Assembly (NCBI GenBank): GCA_963817025.1
Contig: CAWFML010000001.1
Location: forward strand, 124,001-188,000
Source: JACMLC01 sp963817025
GTDB taxonomy: Bacteria; Acidobacteriota; Blastocatellia; Pyrinomonadales; Pyrinomonadaceae
DNA length: 64,000 nt
Reading direction: 5' to 3'
The notes under the pieces were generated by a model that was given only the letters and a program-made list of their open reading frames with translations, did no database searches and was not told the DNA's origin. Position numbers and translations under genes: made by a program. This document shows positions 35,038-43,895 of the stretch, in pieces. How positions within the stretch are numbered: the first letter of the stretch is position 1; each line of letters opens with the position of its first letter.

Positions 35038-38010
35038 TTACTCGGTTGCCAGCTTGTTGATGACGGCCAGCGCGTGCGCCAGTTCCGCACGGGTCAAGCT
35101 GGCTTGCGAGTTAAAGAGCGCGCCGTTTTTGGCAAGCAATCCACGCGAGAGAGCCACAGAGACATAACCGCGCAGGCTGGCCGGAACCATCCCCGCGTCG
35201 AGCGTCGTCAACGGCACTGCGCTATTGGCTTCGGAACTGAGGCCCGCCGCGCGCACCAGCACGACCGCCGCCGTCAGGCGATCCACGCGCTCAAAGGGAC
35301 GGAAATTTCCTCCCGCCGTCGTATCCAAAAAGAGTGGGCCGGAGGGCGCAGCCTGTACGCTCTCGACAAAAGTTCTTGTCGTCAGGTCGCGCACGTCTGC
35401 AAAGCCGTGCTGGGCCGCGAGGTATTGCGGAGCGCGACCCGCGAGCACCATCGCCTGAGCCAAATCGCCGCGCGAGACACTAAAGCCCGGACGAAACTTC
35501 GCGCCGTAAGAAGACATCACAAAAGTTCGCAAAGCCTGATAAATCTCCGCCTGCGTCGCGTTGCTCAACCCGCTTAAATCCGCGAGCGGAGCATACTCGA
35601 CGCGCGTCGTTTCCAGCACGCCAAAGACCGGCTGTGCAGTGCCCGCCACACTTAGCGAGTTGATAATGCGCGCCTGATATGCGCCCGGCGCGGGAAGTTT
35701 GAGGGCCACGCGCTCGCGCCTGCCCGTCAATCCGGGTTGGTTGATGGCATTCGATTCCCCGCGCACAACGCCATCTCTGTCATAGATGGTGAGGCCCAGA
35801 TCGTTGAGGCTGGTCATAGGCCCCCACGCGGCCTGTATGGAAGCAACGAGCGTGTTATGCGGAATATTGAAGTTCGCTTCAAACGGGCTGCCGGGTTGGA
35901 CAGTGCCCGTAAAGGATTGGAAATTGTCCGTCACGAATCGCACCTGCCCGCGATCAAGCGTCGCGCGCCACAGCCCCATACGACGCTGCGGGAAAGCTGA
36001 TTCCAGCACGGCTGCGTGCGTGTTCAGCATCCCTGCTCCGACCTCGTGCGCGTAGTAAGACGGAAGCGGAGTCGCAGTGCGTTGCAGTATGTCACGCACC
36101 TCTGCCGGAGTCAGCGACGGATTGGCTTCGAGCATCAGCGCGATGGCTCCCGCGACCTGCGGCGCGGAGAAACTAGTCCCGCTCGCGGTTGTATAAAAAG
36201 GAAGCTCGCCCGGCGTCAGCCGCTGCAAGTCTGTTTCGGATTCGTTGCCGAGCGCGCCGTACACGCTCGTCACCAGCGCGCTACGCAGGGAGACGACGCT
36301 CACGCCCGGCGCAACCACAGTCGGGCGAAACAGGCTGTTGCCAAACGCCCCGCGCGAAGAGAAGTTTGCCAGACGGCCACGCTCATCCGTCGCGCCGACG
36401 CTGATGACCCACGGCGCAATCGCATACGGGTTAAGCGAGTTGAGGCCCGCGCCCGTGTTGCCCGCAGAGAACACCACATTGATGCCGTTTTCCACGAGCA
36501 TCTTTGTCGCCACGTTGACCGGATCATTAAAATCGAAAGGCGTGTTGGCCGAGAAACTGCAATTGACGACGCGCGTGTTCAGGCTCGCGCCATTAGAGAG
36601 CAGATAATCGAAGCCCGCCAGCACATAAGAGAGGTTCAAATCGCCCGCGCTCAAACCTACCAGCCGCGCTCCCGGCGCGATGCCGCTGTACTTGTTGCCC
36701 GAACGCATTCCGTTTCCGGCAATCACGCCCGCGACAAATGTTCCATGACCGTATACCTGATCCGTGCTCGGCAGGTTTTCGATATTCGTCGGATTGATAA
36801 AGCCCACGCTCACGCTCTGCGTATCAACGAGCTTGACGTTCTTGACCACGCGGCCAGACAAATCTGCATGCGTGCCGTCTATCCCTGTATCCAGCACGGC
36901 GACCGTCACGTTGCGACCCGAAAGAGGCATCCCGTTATTTCTGACGGTCAAATCCCTATCGCGCGGCACGCGTGACGCGCCGTTGATGTTGAGCCGCGTA
37001 TCTATGTTCAGTTGCAGCGTGCGATTGCCGTAAATCGAACGCACGGACGAGAGACGCGAGATAGCTATGAGCTGGTCTCGACGCGCGGTGATAGCCACCA
37101 TCGGCAGCATACGATAGCGCGTGCCTCCGAGCACTCCGAATGATTGCAACTCTGCGAGGTCTGCATCCGTCGGCAGACGATGATAGACAACCACTGCGTT
37201 GACGTTGCTGTCATCAGTCGCATTGTTGAGCCGCACAGCCAGTTCAGGATCAAGACTTCGCAAGCCGCTACTCGCGCCGTCCGCGCCTGTCATTGTAATT
37301 CCATCCGCGCCCGTCATCGTGATGCCGTCCGCGCCCGTCATCGTAATTCCATCAGCCCCGGTCATCGTGATGCCGTCCGCACCCGTCATCGTGATGCCGT
37401 TTGCCGGAATGGAGTACACAACTCCGTCAGCGCGCGTGGCCGTGAGAGTGTCCGCACCCGTCATTGTAATGCCGTCCGCGCCTGTCATTGTAATGCCGTC
37501 CGCGCCCGTCATCGTGATGCCGTCCGCGCCCATTCTGGTGACGCCATCCGCGCCCGTCATCGTGATGCCGTCCGCGCCCGTCATCGTGATGCCGTTCGGC
37601 TGGCGTAGAGAGACCGAATCCGCCTGATAAGTCGTGCCGTCCGCGCCCGTCATCGTGATACCGTCCGCGCCCGTCATCGTGATACCGTCCGCGCCCGTCA
37701 TCGTAATACCGTTCGCTCTGGTCGCGTTGAGGCCGTTGGGGCCTGTGTAAGTCGCGCCGTCAGCCCCTGTCATGGTGATGCCGTCCGCGCCCGTCATCGT
37801 GATACCGTTGGGGGTGAATGAGAGAAAGCCGTCCGCGCCCGTCATCGTGATGCCGTTCGTGTTGACGTAGTTGATGCCGTCCGCGCCCGTCATCGTGATG
37901 CCGTTCGTGCCGATGATGCTCACGCCAGCCAGAGTTGGCCCCGCGCCAAGCAGAAGAGCCAGCAAAAGGGCTATCAAGCGTCTTGACCTGTGGCAGAATT
38001 GATTAAGCAT
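35038..38010 (-). CDS. secreted S8 serine peptidase with octapeptide repeats and SLH-like tail
   Basis: 990 residues if started at the ATG at 38010, which gives a good signal peptide (LIALLLALLLGAGPTLA, cleavage about residue 28). A longer frame adds 70 residues with no signal. Immediately after the predicted cleavage site lie 27 tandem units of about eight residues (29-244), 17 of them exactly GITMTGAD. Then come a prodomain-like part (about 260-345), the catalytic domain with Asp374 (VLDTGIDGTH), His422 (YGHGTFVAG), Asn517 and Ser613 (GTSFSAPQVAG), a beta domain and two SLH-like segments (SRGDLAQAMVLAGRAP; VDRLTAAVVLVRAAGL) with a third near the C-terminus. The HGTF (not HGTH) variant is a minor deviation. 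Confidence 0.92.
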   Translation of the reverse strand: MLNQFCHRSRRLIALLLALLLGAGPTLAGVSIIGTNGITMTGADGINYVNTNGITMTGADGFLSFTPNGITMTGADGITMTGADGATYTGPNGLNATRANGITMTGADGITMTGADGITMTGADGTTYQADSVSLRQPNGITMTGADGITMTGADGVTRMGADGITMTGADGITMTGADGITMTGADTLTATRADGVVYSIPANGITMTGADGITMTGADGITMTGADGITMTGADGITMTGADGASSGLRSLDPELAVRLNNATDDSNVNAVVVYHRLPTDADLAELQSFGVLGGTRYRMLPMVAITARRDQLIAISRLSSVRSIYGNRTLQLNIDTRLNINGASRVPRDRDLTVRNNGMPLSGRNVTVAVLDTGIDGTHADLSGRVVKNVKLVDTQSVSVGFINPTNIENLPSTDQVYGHGTFVAGVIAGNGMRSGNKYSGIAPGARLVGLSAGDLNLSYVLAGFDYLLSNGASLNTRVVNCSFSANTPFDFNDPVNVATKMLVENGINVVFSAGNTGAGLNSLNPYAIAPWVISVGATDERGRLANFSSRGAFGNSLFRPTVVAPGVSVVSLRSALVTSVYGALGNESETDLQRLTPGELPFYTTASGTSFSAPQVAGAIALMLEANPSLTPAEVRDILQRTATPLPSYYAHEVGAGMLNTHAAVLESAFPQRRMGLWRATLDRGQVRFVTDNFQSFTGTVQPGSPFEANFNIPHNTLVASIQAAWGPMTSLNDLGLTIYDRDGVVRGESNAINQPGLTGRRERVALKLPAPGAYQARIINSLSVAGTAQPVFGVLETTRVEYAPLADLSGLSNATQAEIYQALRTFVMSSYGAKFRPGFSVSRGDLAQAMVLAGRAPQYLAAQHGFADVRDLTTRTFVESVQAAPSGPLFLDTTAGGNFRPFERVDRLTAAVVLVRAAGLSSEANSAVPLTTLDAGMVPASLRGYVSVALSRGLLAKNGALFNSQASLTRAELAHALAVINKLATE
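37279..37926 (-). repeat. 24-bp tandem repeat array encoding GITMTGAD octapeptides
   Basis: 648 bases coding 27 consecutive units. Units follow the pattern G-x6-N/D; 17 are exactly GITMTGAD, others are diverged (GINYVNTN, GFLSFTPN, GATYTGPN, GLNATRAN, GVTRMGAD, TLTATRAD). The period is kept throughout apart from one seven- and one nine-residue unit. Codon-level differences between copies (for example gtaat versus gtgat in the DNA) show that the array is not a very recent expansion. Confidence 0.92.
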
Positions 38011-38216
38011 AGAAGTCAGCAATACACCGGCAGAGATTGCACAGAGCCGGAAACGGAGGCGTTCAATTTTCGATACGGGGGATATAGTAGGCACGCAGGT
38101 CGGGAAGCGCCCCAAAAATCGAGTTATGCTATCACGAACCGTCGAATGCATCCAAATATTTCTTCCGTTCAATAACGAATCAAACCTGTGCATCAAAGTT
38201 TTAAGCCGCTCACTGT

Positions 38217-41200
38217 TCACTTCATCAGCTCCCTGTAAATCTTCTGTGTCTCCGCGACAGGCTCGACGCCCAGCTCTTCTTTCATCAATTTACGCAAAGA
38301 CTCGTATTGCTCTTTGACCGCGACGCGATTGCCGAGCGCGGCGTGTGCGCGCATGATCGTGCAATGCATGTCTTCGCGGAAAGCATCGTCGCGCAGGATT
38401 TGCTGCGCGAGGTCCAGAGCGCGCGGCCATTCCTGCATCTTTTCGGCGGCGGCGGCCAAAGATTCCAGCAGGCGCAAGTATTGTTCACGATAATAGGAAC
38501 GATGCTCGTCAACCCATTCGTCGTAAACCGATTGCATAAAATCGCCGCGATAAAGCGCGAGCGCCTTCTCGTAAGATTCTATATAACGCTCCTGCTGGCC
38601 TGCGCGCCGCGCGGCCTCGCCCTCTGCCACCAGACGGTCAAATTCTTCCGTGTCTATGAAGTAAGAGAAGTCAGGATTTAACTGGTAATCGCCATCGCGG
38701 TAGAGCAGGAAGTTCTGCTTTAAGGGTTGATTACTATTGAGCGCCTTGCGTATGTGCGAGACGGTCGGATGAAAGTTTTTCTCGACCGCGTCGAAATCCG
38801 CTTCGCCCCAGAAGGTATCTATGATTGTGTCTTTGGAGGCGCGGCGATGCCTGCGCGAGGCTATGAAGCACAGGATGTCTCGCGCGCGTTTGGTGGTCCA
38901 GGCGTCGGCAGCGAGCGGTCGTGTAGGGTCGCGGAAAATCTCCACAGGGCCGAGCATCCTGATGGTCAGGTCTGTCACCTGTTGAGCGACAAGCGCCGGG
39001 CGCGCAGCAATCGTTTGAGCCTGTAGCAGCGCGGCGGCGGCGGCGGGAACCTGCTCGCGCACATCTGGCGGCAACAGCTCTGCCGCGTCCGTCGAAGCAA
39101 AGAGCTGCGGATTGTGTGCCACTTCGCGTTGCAGCCAGTACTCGTAATCGTAGCGCGCAGCCAGATCGAGCGCGCGGCCCAAAGGCTCGATCATGGCCTC
39201 GCTCTCATTGGTCGCAAAGAGCGAAGCGGCGCTGGCAAGCGATGCCTGCGCTTCGTAATAATAAAGCTGATGCTCATGAAAGTAAGCGAGCGCGGGCTGC
39301 AATTCCTGACGCGCTCGTTCATGCTCGCCCTGCGCCAGCATGACGCGGCTGCGCGTCAACACAGCCGTATGACGACCCATCTCATCCTTCGCGTCAGTGC
39401 GCGCTCCGACGAGACGGTCAAGCAGCATGCGCGCTCCCGCAGCATCTCCGACCTGCAAACGAAGCAGAGCCTGTTCTTCCCACAACTCGCGCCGCGTCGG
39501 GTCAATCCCGGCCTTGTCATAAGCCCGCGCAGCGCGTTCATAAAACTCTGCGGCATGTGCGGCATCCTCTCTCTCGCGGTAGAGATTCCCGTAAGCCTCA
39601 AAGACTTCGCCGCGCAAGGACATCAGATTAAAAAGCTGGCAGGTTTCCAGCGCGCGATCCAGATGCTGTTCGCACGACGCGAAATCTCCGCGATAGAGAT
39701 AACAGCGCGCGATGTTCAGGTGGCCGATGGCTTCCTGCGGCATCGGCGCGCTGCCGCCGTCTCTGAGCATCCGGCGCAGCCAGCGAAGCGCCTCGCCAAA
39801 GTCTCCGCGAATGCCCGCCGGAGTTCCTAAATTATGAGCGATGAGGCGTATGTAGTGCTCGTCATTGCGCTCTTCTGCGGCCTGCAAGGCGACGCGAAAT
39901 TCCAGCTCGGCTCTGGTCCATTCGCCCATCGCCACCAGACAGAGGCCGCGCGTGTTGCCGCACTTGATGCGAACAACGGATTTTTCATCCGTCAATTCCA
40001 CAGCGCGGTCGAGATAAGAAAAGGCCGTCTCGTAGTCGCCCTGACGACGCGTGATGGCGGCGAGCGAATGCAGGGCTTCGGCCTCGCCTTCGAGGTCGCC
40101 CTGCTCGCGCAGCAAGGTCACGGCGCGACGAAAACAGGTGGTCGCCGCGTCGTCGTCTCCCTGCAAGCGCGCGACCTCCGCGCGGTGTGCCAATGCACGC
40201 GGCTGCGCTTCGAGCACGCTTACGGGCAGGGCTTCGGAAAACGAGACGAGGGAAGAGAGAGCGCCCGAAGCAATCCATTCGCCGCCGCGTTCCGCAATCA
40301 GATGAGCCGCGCGCACATGGTCTTCCGCCGCCAGCAGGTGATGCATGGCCTGCTCCCATTTGCTGCGACCGAGAAAATAATCCGCATAGCGCGCGTGCTC
40401 GGCGGCGACAGCGGCGCGTCCGGCTTCTGTGCGAAAACGCCTGCGCAGGAAACTCTGAAACAGTGGATGCAGGCGATATTCTTCGCCGCGCTCGTCGCTG
40501 GCGATGGTCATAAAAACATTGCGGCGCACCAGCGCAGGCAGAGCAGACCCGCAATGCATCTCGGGATAAAGTCGCCCGCAGGTGTCAATCTCGATGCGTT
40601 CGAGCAGCGAGATACGCAAGAGTAGCTGCTGCACTTCTTCCGTTTCGTCCGCGAAAACTTCTTCTGCGAAATAGTCGAAGATGTCGCGCTCGGATTGTCT
40701 CAAGACTTCGCTGAGGTTGAGCGATTCGGCCTCGCCGTCACGCGCGCCGTGGGCCAGAGCCTGACGCTGCGCCACTTGCCTCACAAGCTGAAGCGCGGTA
40801 ATCCAGCCGTGCGTCCTTTCGCGGTATTCGGACAACTGCTCCGGCGTCAGTTCCAGATCAAAAACCTGTCTGAACAGTTCCTGCGTCTCTTCGTCCGTAA
40901 AGAGCAGCTCCGTGCGGTCAATGATCGAGAGAGAGGCTTGCGACCTGAGGCGAGCGAGCGCGAGCGGCGGCACATCGCGCGAGATGATGATGACGTGCAT
41001 CACATCCGGCAAGTATGCGAGCAAGCGATCAACAACCCTGTGCACAGGAGTTTCCGCGCCGAGATGGTGATAGTCGTCGAGCACCAGAATCATCTGCTGC
41101 TCGACCCGTTCGAGCACTTCGTTGAGCAACACGTCAACGGCGCGCTCAGGCTGTCGCGCCAATTCGTTGGCAGACTCTTGCAGGTAAGAGAACATCACCT

Positions 41201-41603
41201 CGCCAAAACCAGGGACGGCCTGCTTGATGCCGTATGTGATATAGCCCAGAAAGACCGAAGGGTCTGCGTCCGTGTGGTCTAATTGATACCAGACAAATTG
41301 CCGCGCGTGCTGGCGCACAAAATCCGCGACCAGCGTTGTCTTGCCGGAGCCTGCGTTGGCGGCGACGAGCGTGATCGGGTGGGCCAGATTTGCCAGTAGT
41401 CTTTCGGTCAGACGCGGGCGCGTGAGGAGTTCGGGCGCGGGCCGGGGCGGCAGCAGCTTGGTGCGCAGGAAAAAGGCCGGACGCGGGGCAGCGGTCTGCG
41501 GCGGAGTCTGCACGGCAGACATCTCATCCGCCTCTGCTACGGGCGCAGGCGGCGCTACATTGTCACGACGTGGTCTGGGAACCATCGGCGTTACGGGCCT
41601 CAC
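38217..41603 (-). CDS. MalT-like ATPase/TPR transcriptional regulator with BTAD (SARP-type) domain
   Basis: 1128 residues. The N-terminal NTPase has Walker A ANAGSGKTT (82-90) and a Walker B-like MILVLDDYHHLG near 180, followed by the winged-helix part of STAND proteins (HGWITALQLV near 265). A long TPR-like helical region (about 400-860) follows. The last 260 residues hold an OmpR-type DNA-binding domain (LTIRMLGPVEIFRDPTRPLAADAWTTKRARDILCFIA) and a bacterial transcriptional activation domain (YIESYEKALALYRGDFMQSVYDEWVDEHR). Such proteins sense a ligand, oligomerise with ATP and activate genes. The GTG at 41603 has no good ribosome site; the ATG at 41585 is an alternative. Its targets may be the nearby surface-protease genes, but this is inferred from position. 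Confidence 0.9.
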   Translation of the reverse strand: MRPVTPMVPRPRRDNVAPPAPVAEADEMSAVQTPPQTAAPRPAFFLRTKLLPPRPAPELLTRPRLTERLLANLAHPITLVAANAGSGKTTLVADFVRQHARQFVWYQLDHTDADPSVFLGYITYGIKQAVPGFGEVMFSYLQESANELARQPERAVDVLLNEVLERVEQQMILVLDDYHHLGAETPVHRVVDRLLAYLPDVMHVIIISRDVPPLALARLRSQASLSIIDRTELLFTDEETQELFRQVFDLELTPEQLSEYRERTHGWITALQLVRQVAQRQALAHGARDGEAESLNLSEVLRQSERDIFDYFAEEVFADETEEVQQLLLRISLLERIEIDTCGRLYPEMHCGSALPALVRRNVFMTIASDERGEEYRLHPLFQSFLRRRFRTEAGRAAVAAEHARYADYFLGRSKWEQAMHHLLAAEDHVRAAHLIAERGGEWIASGALSSLVSFSEALPVSVLEAQPRALAHRAEVARLQGDDDAATTCFRRAVTLLREQGDLEGEAEALHSLAAITRRQGDYETAFSYLDRAVELTDEKSVVRIKCGNTRGLCLVAMGEWTRAELEFRVALQAAEERNDEHYIRLIAHNLGTPAGIRGDFGEALRWLRRMLRDGGSAPMPQEAIGHLNIARCYLYRGDFASCEQHLDRALETCQLFNLMSLRGEVFEAYGNLYREREDAAHAAEFYERAARAYDKAGIDPTRRELWEEQALLRLQVGDAAGARMLLDRLVGARTDAKDEMGRHTAVLTRSRVMLAQGEHERARQELQPALAYFHEHQLYYYEAQASLASAASLFATNESEAMIEPLGRALDLAARYDYEYWLQREVAHNPQLFASTDAAELLPPDVREQVPAAAAALLQAQTIAARPALVAQQVTDLTIRMLGPVEIFRDPTRPLAADAWTTKRARDILCFIASRRHRRASKDTIIDTFWGEADFDAVEKNFHPTVSHIRKALNSNQPLKQNFLLYRDGDYQLNPDFSYFIDTEEFDRLVAEGEAARRAGQQERYIESYEKALALYRGDFMQSVYDEWVDEHRSYYREQYLRLLESLAAAAEKMQEWPRALDLAQQILRDDAFREDMHCTIMRAHAALGNRVAVKEQYESLRKLMKEELGVEPVAETQKIYRELMK

Positions 41604-41747
41604 GAATTATTTTGAGCGGTCTTCGAATGGAGATTAACACAATGAAAGCAGTGCTATCTATGCTCCATCGGACGATTTTGAATGCTCCGCGCCGGAGCAC
41701 TATGCGAGGAGTATGCAGGGACTAAAAAAACTCTTCTGCCCTACGGT

Positions 41748-42551
41748 TTAGAAAACATAGCCGTGAAGCTGCTGGACGACGCGCAAGCCTCTGCGCGAGG
41801 CAGCCCTTTGCTGTCTGCTGCTGCTACTACTACTGGCAGAGGTCTGCGGCGCACCCGCCAGCAACTGTGCCATAGTATCGAGCGCGGCGGCACGACCGCG
41901 CGTTTGCTTATGAGCCGCACTCGACTGCGCTCCGGTCAAATCATAAGTGGCGAATAACTCTTTCGCCTCTTCCTTTGAAAAGGCAAGCATCTGCTCTTCC
42001 ACCACGCACAGCGTCTGCTTGGAACGCATGCGCCAGAGCGGCGCGGGCGGCAGACTCCGGCCCGTAATCAACAGATGAGCTTCGGCGGGCAAGAGCGGCA
42101 ACAGCCTGCGAAAGAACGGCACGACCCACTCCGCGTCATATATCAAGTGCAGGTCTTCGATGACTATCAGGAGCGGGTCTGTGCCGCTTTCCAGTAGTTC
42201 GTAGATAAAAGATTCTGCCAGCAGCGGAATATCTTCGAGGCCGGATGTTTCGACAAGCTGCATGATCGCGTCAGCGGCGAAAGCCGGACGCTGTGCGCGC
42301 ACGCTTTCCACCAGATATTGAAAAAAGATGCGCCTGTCGTTGTCCGAAGCATCAACCTTGTACCATGCTATGCGCCGCCCGCAACCGAGCGCAAAGTCAG
42401 TTGCCAGCATGGTTTTACCCGTTCCCGCACGGCCATTGATGATAGTCGAAGTGCACGAATTGAGCGACACGCGCAATTCCGTCATCAAGCGCGGGCGCGA
42501 AATTCTGGCTAATTCGGAGGGAATCTTAATTTTATTGAGGATCAGTTGCAT
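41748..42551 (-). CDS. short stand-alone MalT-like NTPase (truncated paralogue)
   Basis: 267 residues from the ATG at 42551 (AAGGA ten bases upstream). It aligns with the NTPase part of the large regulator downstream: RPRLMTELRVSLNSCTSTIINGRAGTGKTMLATDF (Walker A at 40-47), LLIVIEDLHLIYDAEWVVPFFRRLLPLLPAEAHLLITGR (Walker B) and the ELFATYDLTGAQ segment. It then ends with a Ser-rich and Arg-rich tail (SASSSSSSRQQRAASRR), with no TPR or DNA-binding domain. It could be a remnant of a duplicated regulator or a competitor that forms mixed oligomers with it. Confidence 0.72.
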   Translation of the reverse strand: MQLILNKIKIPSELARISRPRLMTELRVSLNSCTSTIINGRAGTGKTMLATDFALGCGRRIAWYKVDASDNDRRIFFQYLVESVRAQRPAFAADAIMQLVETSGLEDIPLLAESFIYELLESGTDPLLIVIEDLHLIYDAEWVVPFFRRLLPLLPAEAHLLITGRSLPPAPLWRMRSKQTLCVVEEQMLAFSKEEAKELFATYDLTGAQSSAAHKQTRGRAAALDTMAQLLAGAPQTSASSSSSSRQQRAASRRGLRVVQQLHGYVF

Positions 42552-42719
42552 GCTTTTCGGTTCCTTACCTCTCGATTCGGTTTTGGCTGAACTGATGAGG
42601 ATCATGTTAAGACAAGCCTCAGAAAATCCTTACTTCTTTAGAACCAACGATTTCCGCATTCTTGCGCGGCGGGTCACGAGCCGCGCCCGAATGACACAAA
42701 GGATTATCTCGAAACGCGG

Positions 42720-42736
42720 TTGAGAAATACTTGAGG
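42720..42736. promoter_or_regulatory. TTGAGR direct repeat, 11-bp spacing
   Basis: TTGAGA (42720) and TTGAGG (42731) lie exactly 11 bp apart and 169-185 bases upstream of the truncated regulator gene, in the same orientation and at about the same distance as the cluster at 31200-31244 upstream of the second S8 gene. Weak evidence for a shared operator. Confidence 0.25.
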
Positions 42737-42750
42737 CAGGAATCAGGGAA

Positions 42751-42829
42751 AGGCAAAAGTAAGAAGGTAAAAGGTAAAAGTAAGAAGGCGTTCAACTTAT
42801 CTTAACTTTTACCTTTTTACTTTTGCCTT
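42751..42829. repeat. AAAAGG-type inverted repeat
   Basis: AGGCAAAAGTAAGAAGGTAA words on the left face CTTTTACCTTTTTACTTTTG on the right. Same word family as the outer arms at 14017-14301 and the inner part of 56805-56952. The right arm carries the stop codon of the VWFA gene. Confidence 0.65.
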
Positions 42830-43860
42830 GCGTAATATCCCTGACGATAAAGCAGGCGCAGTTTCTTTTTGCGAAGCTCCGGCGTGACGATTTCTAGGCG
42901 CAGGCGGCGAAATGAGCCGTCGCGTGCCCGGTTTGAGGGCGTGTAAGCGAGCAGGTATTGCGAGCGCAGCTCCTGTTCCAGTTGTTTGAAGGAAGCCGTC
43001 AGGACAGTTTCATTTTCAGGGAAAAACGCGCTGCCGCCGGTCTTTTGCGACACGTTGCGCAGCGTGTCTTTTTCGATCCCAAACTCTTCCGAGCCGATGC
43101 CGATGGAATAAATGACCGTGTTGGCTTTGACTGCGCGCTCAATCGCTTCAGACTTTTTGACGCGGCTGTAGGTATCGCTCCCGTCGCTCAGCAGGATGAT
43201 GGCGCGGCGCGTGCGCTCAGGCGTGTGGATCAGAACTTCATCTACAGTAAAAGCCAGCGCGTCCCAGATGGCTGTGTAGCCGATGGTCGGGTCGTAATTC
43301 GGATCGGCTATGTCCTGCGGCGTGGCAATCCGCCCGCCTGCGTCTTCATCCGGCGGCAGTTTGATGGTCACGCGGTCAATGCCGCTTCTGAGGCTGGCGC
43401 GGTCGCTGGCTAAATCCTGCTCAATCGTCGGCTTGCCTGTGAAAGAGATGACTGCCGCACGGTCTTTATCCGGTCGAATCACAGCATCCACAAAGGCGCG
43501 TGCCGCAGCCTTTTCTTCCGGCAGCGTATATTTCTGCGAACGGCTGGTGTCTATCAGGATGACAAGCGAGAGCGGCAGGTCTGTCTCGCGCTGAAAGGTA
43601 AAGACCTCTTGCGGCGCATCGTTTTCAAAGACGCGCAGGTCTTCCTTTTGCAGCGTCGTCACAAAACGCTTGTCCTTATCAATAGCTGTGAAGAGGATAT
43701 TTGCGAGGTCTGTCTCGACACGCACGACTTCGTCGTCCTGCGCCGCGTTTGAGCTAGCCTGCTTCTCCTGCGCGTGAGCATCAAGCAGGATAAGCGCGCC
43801 GGTCAGTGAGATTAATAGCAGCGTCGCCACACACGGCGCATGGCTTTGAAAGCGAATCAT
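42817..43860 (-). CDS. exported VWFA protein of the acidobacterial type
   Basis: 347 residues from the ATG at 43860 (GGGAGG ten bases upstream), with a signal peptide (about 1-30, DAHA cleavage). The sequence VFENDAPQEVFTFQRETDLPLSLVILIDTSRS fits the VWFA-related family found mainly in Acidobacteriota, and D104TSRS is an intact metal-ion-dependent adhesion site; a later TAIWDALAF and ILLSDGSD complete the fold. Such proteins mediate protein-protein contact outside the cytoplasm. The stop codon lies inside a repeat element. It follows the aspartic protease gene by 35 bases. Confidence 0.9.
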   Translation of the reverse strand: MIRFQSHAPCVATLLLISLTGALILLDAHAQEKQASSNAAQDDEVVRVETDLANILFTAIDKDKRFVTTLQKEDLRVFENDAPQEVFTFQRETDLPLSLVILIDTSRSQKYTLPEEKAAARAFVDAVIRPDKDRAAVISFTGKPTIEQDLASDRASLRSGIDRVTIKLPPDEDAGGRIATPQDIADPNYDPTIGYTAIWDALAFTVDEVLIHTPERTRRAIILLSDGSDTYSRVKKSEAIERAVKANTVIYSIGIGSEEFGIEKDTLRNVSQKTGGSAFFPENETVLTASFKQLEQELRSQYLLAYTPSNRARDGSFRRLRLEIVTPELRKKKLRLLYRQGYYARQK

Positions 43861-43895
43861 GGCTTTTGCCCCTCCCGCCTGAGACTTGCTCAACA

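Noticed and set aside
36016..36975. 319-codon plus-strand open frame opposite the third S8 peptidase
   Set aside because: It is antisense to a clear catalytic domain; Arg/His-rich composition and lack of a ribosome site mark it as a shadow of GC-rich coding DNA.
37279..37926. Sequencing or assembly artefact of a tandem repeat
   Set aside because: Units differ at synonymous positions and several are diverged, and the frame stays open into the catalytic domain, so the array is real although its exact copy number could still be affected by assembly.
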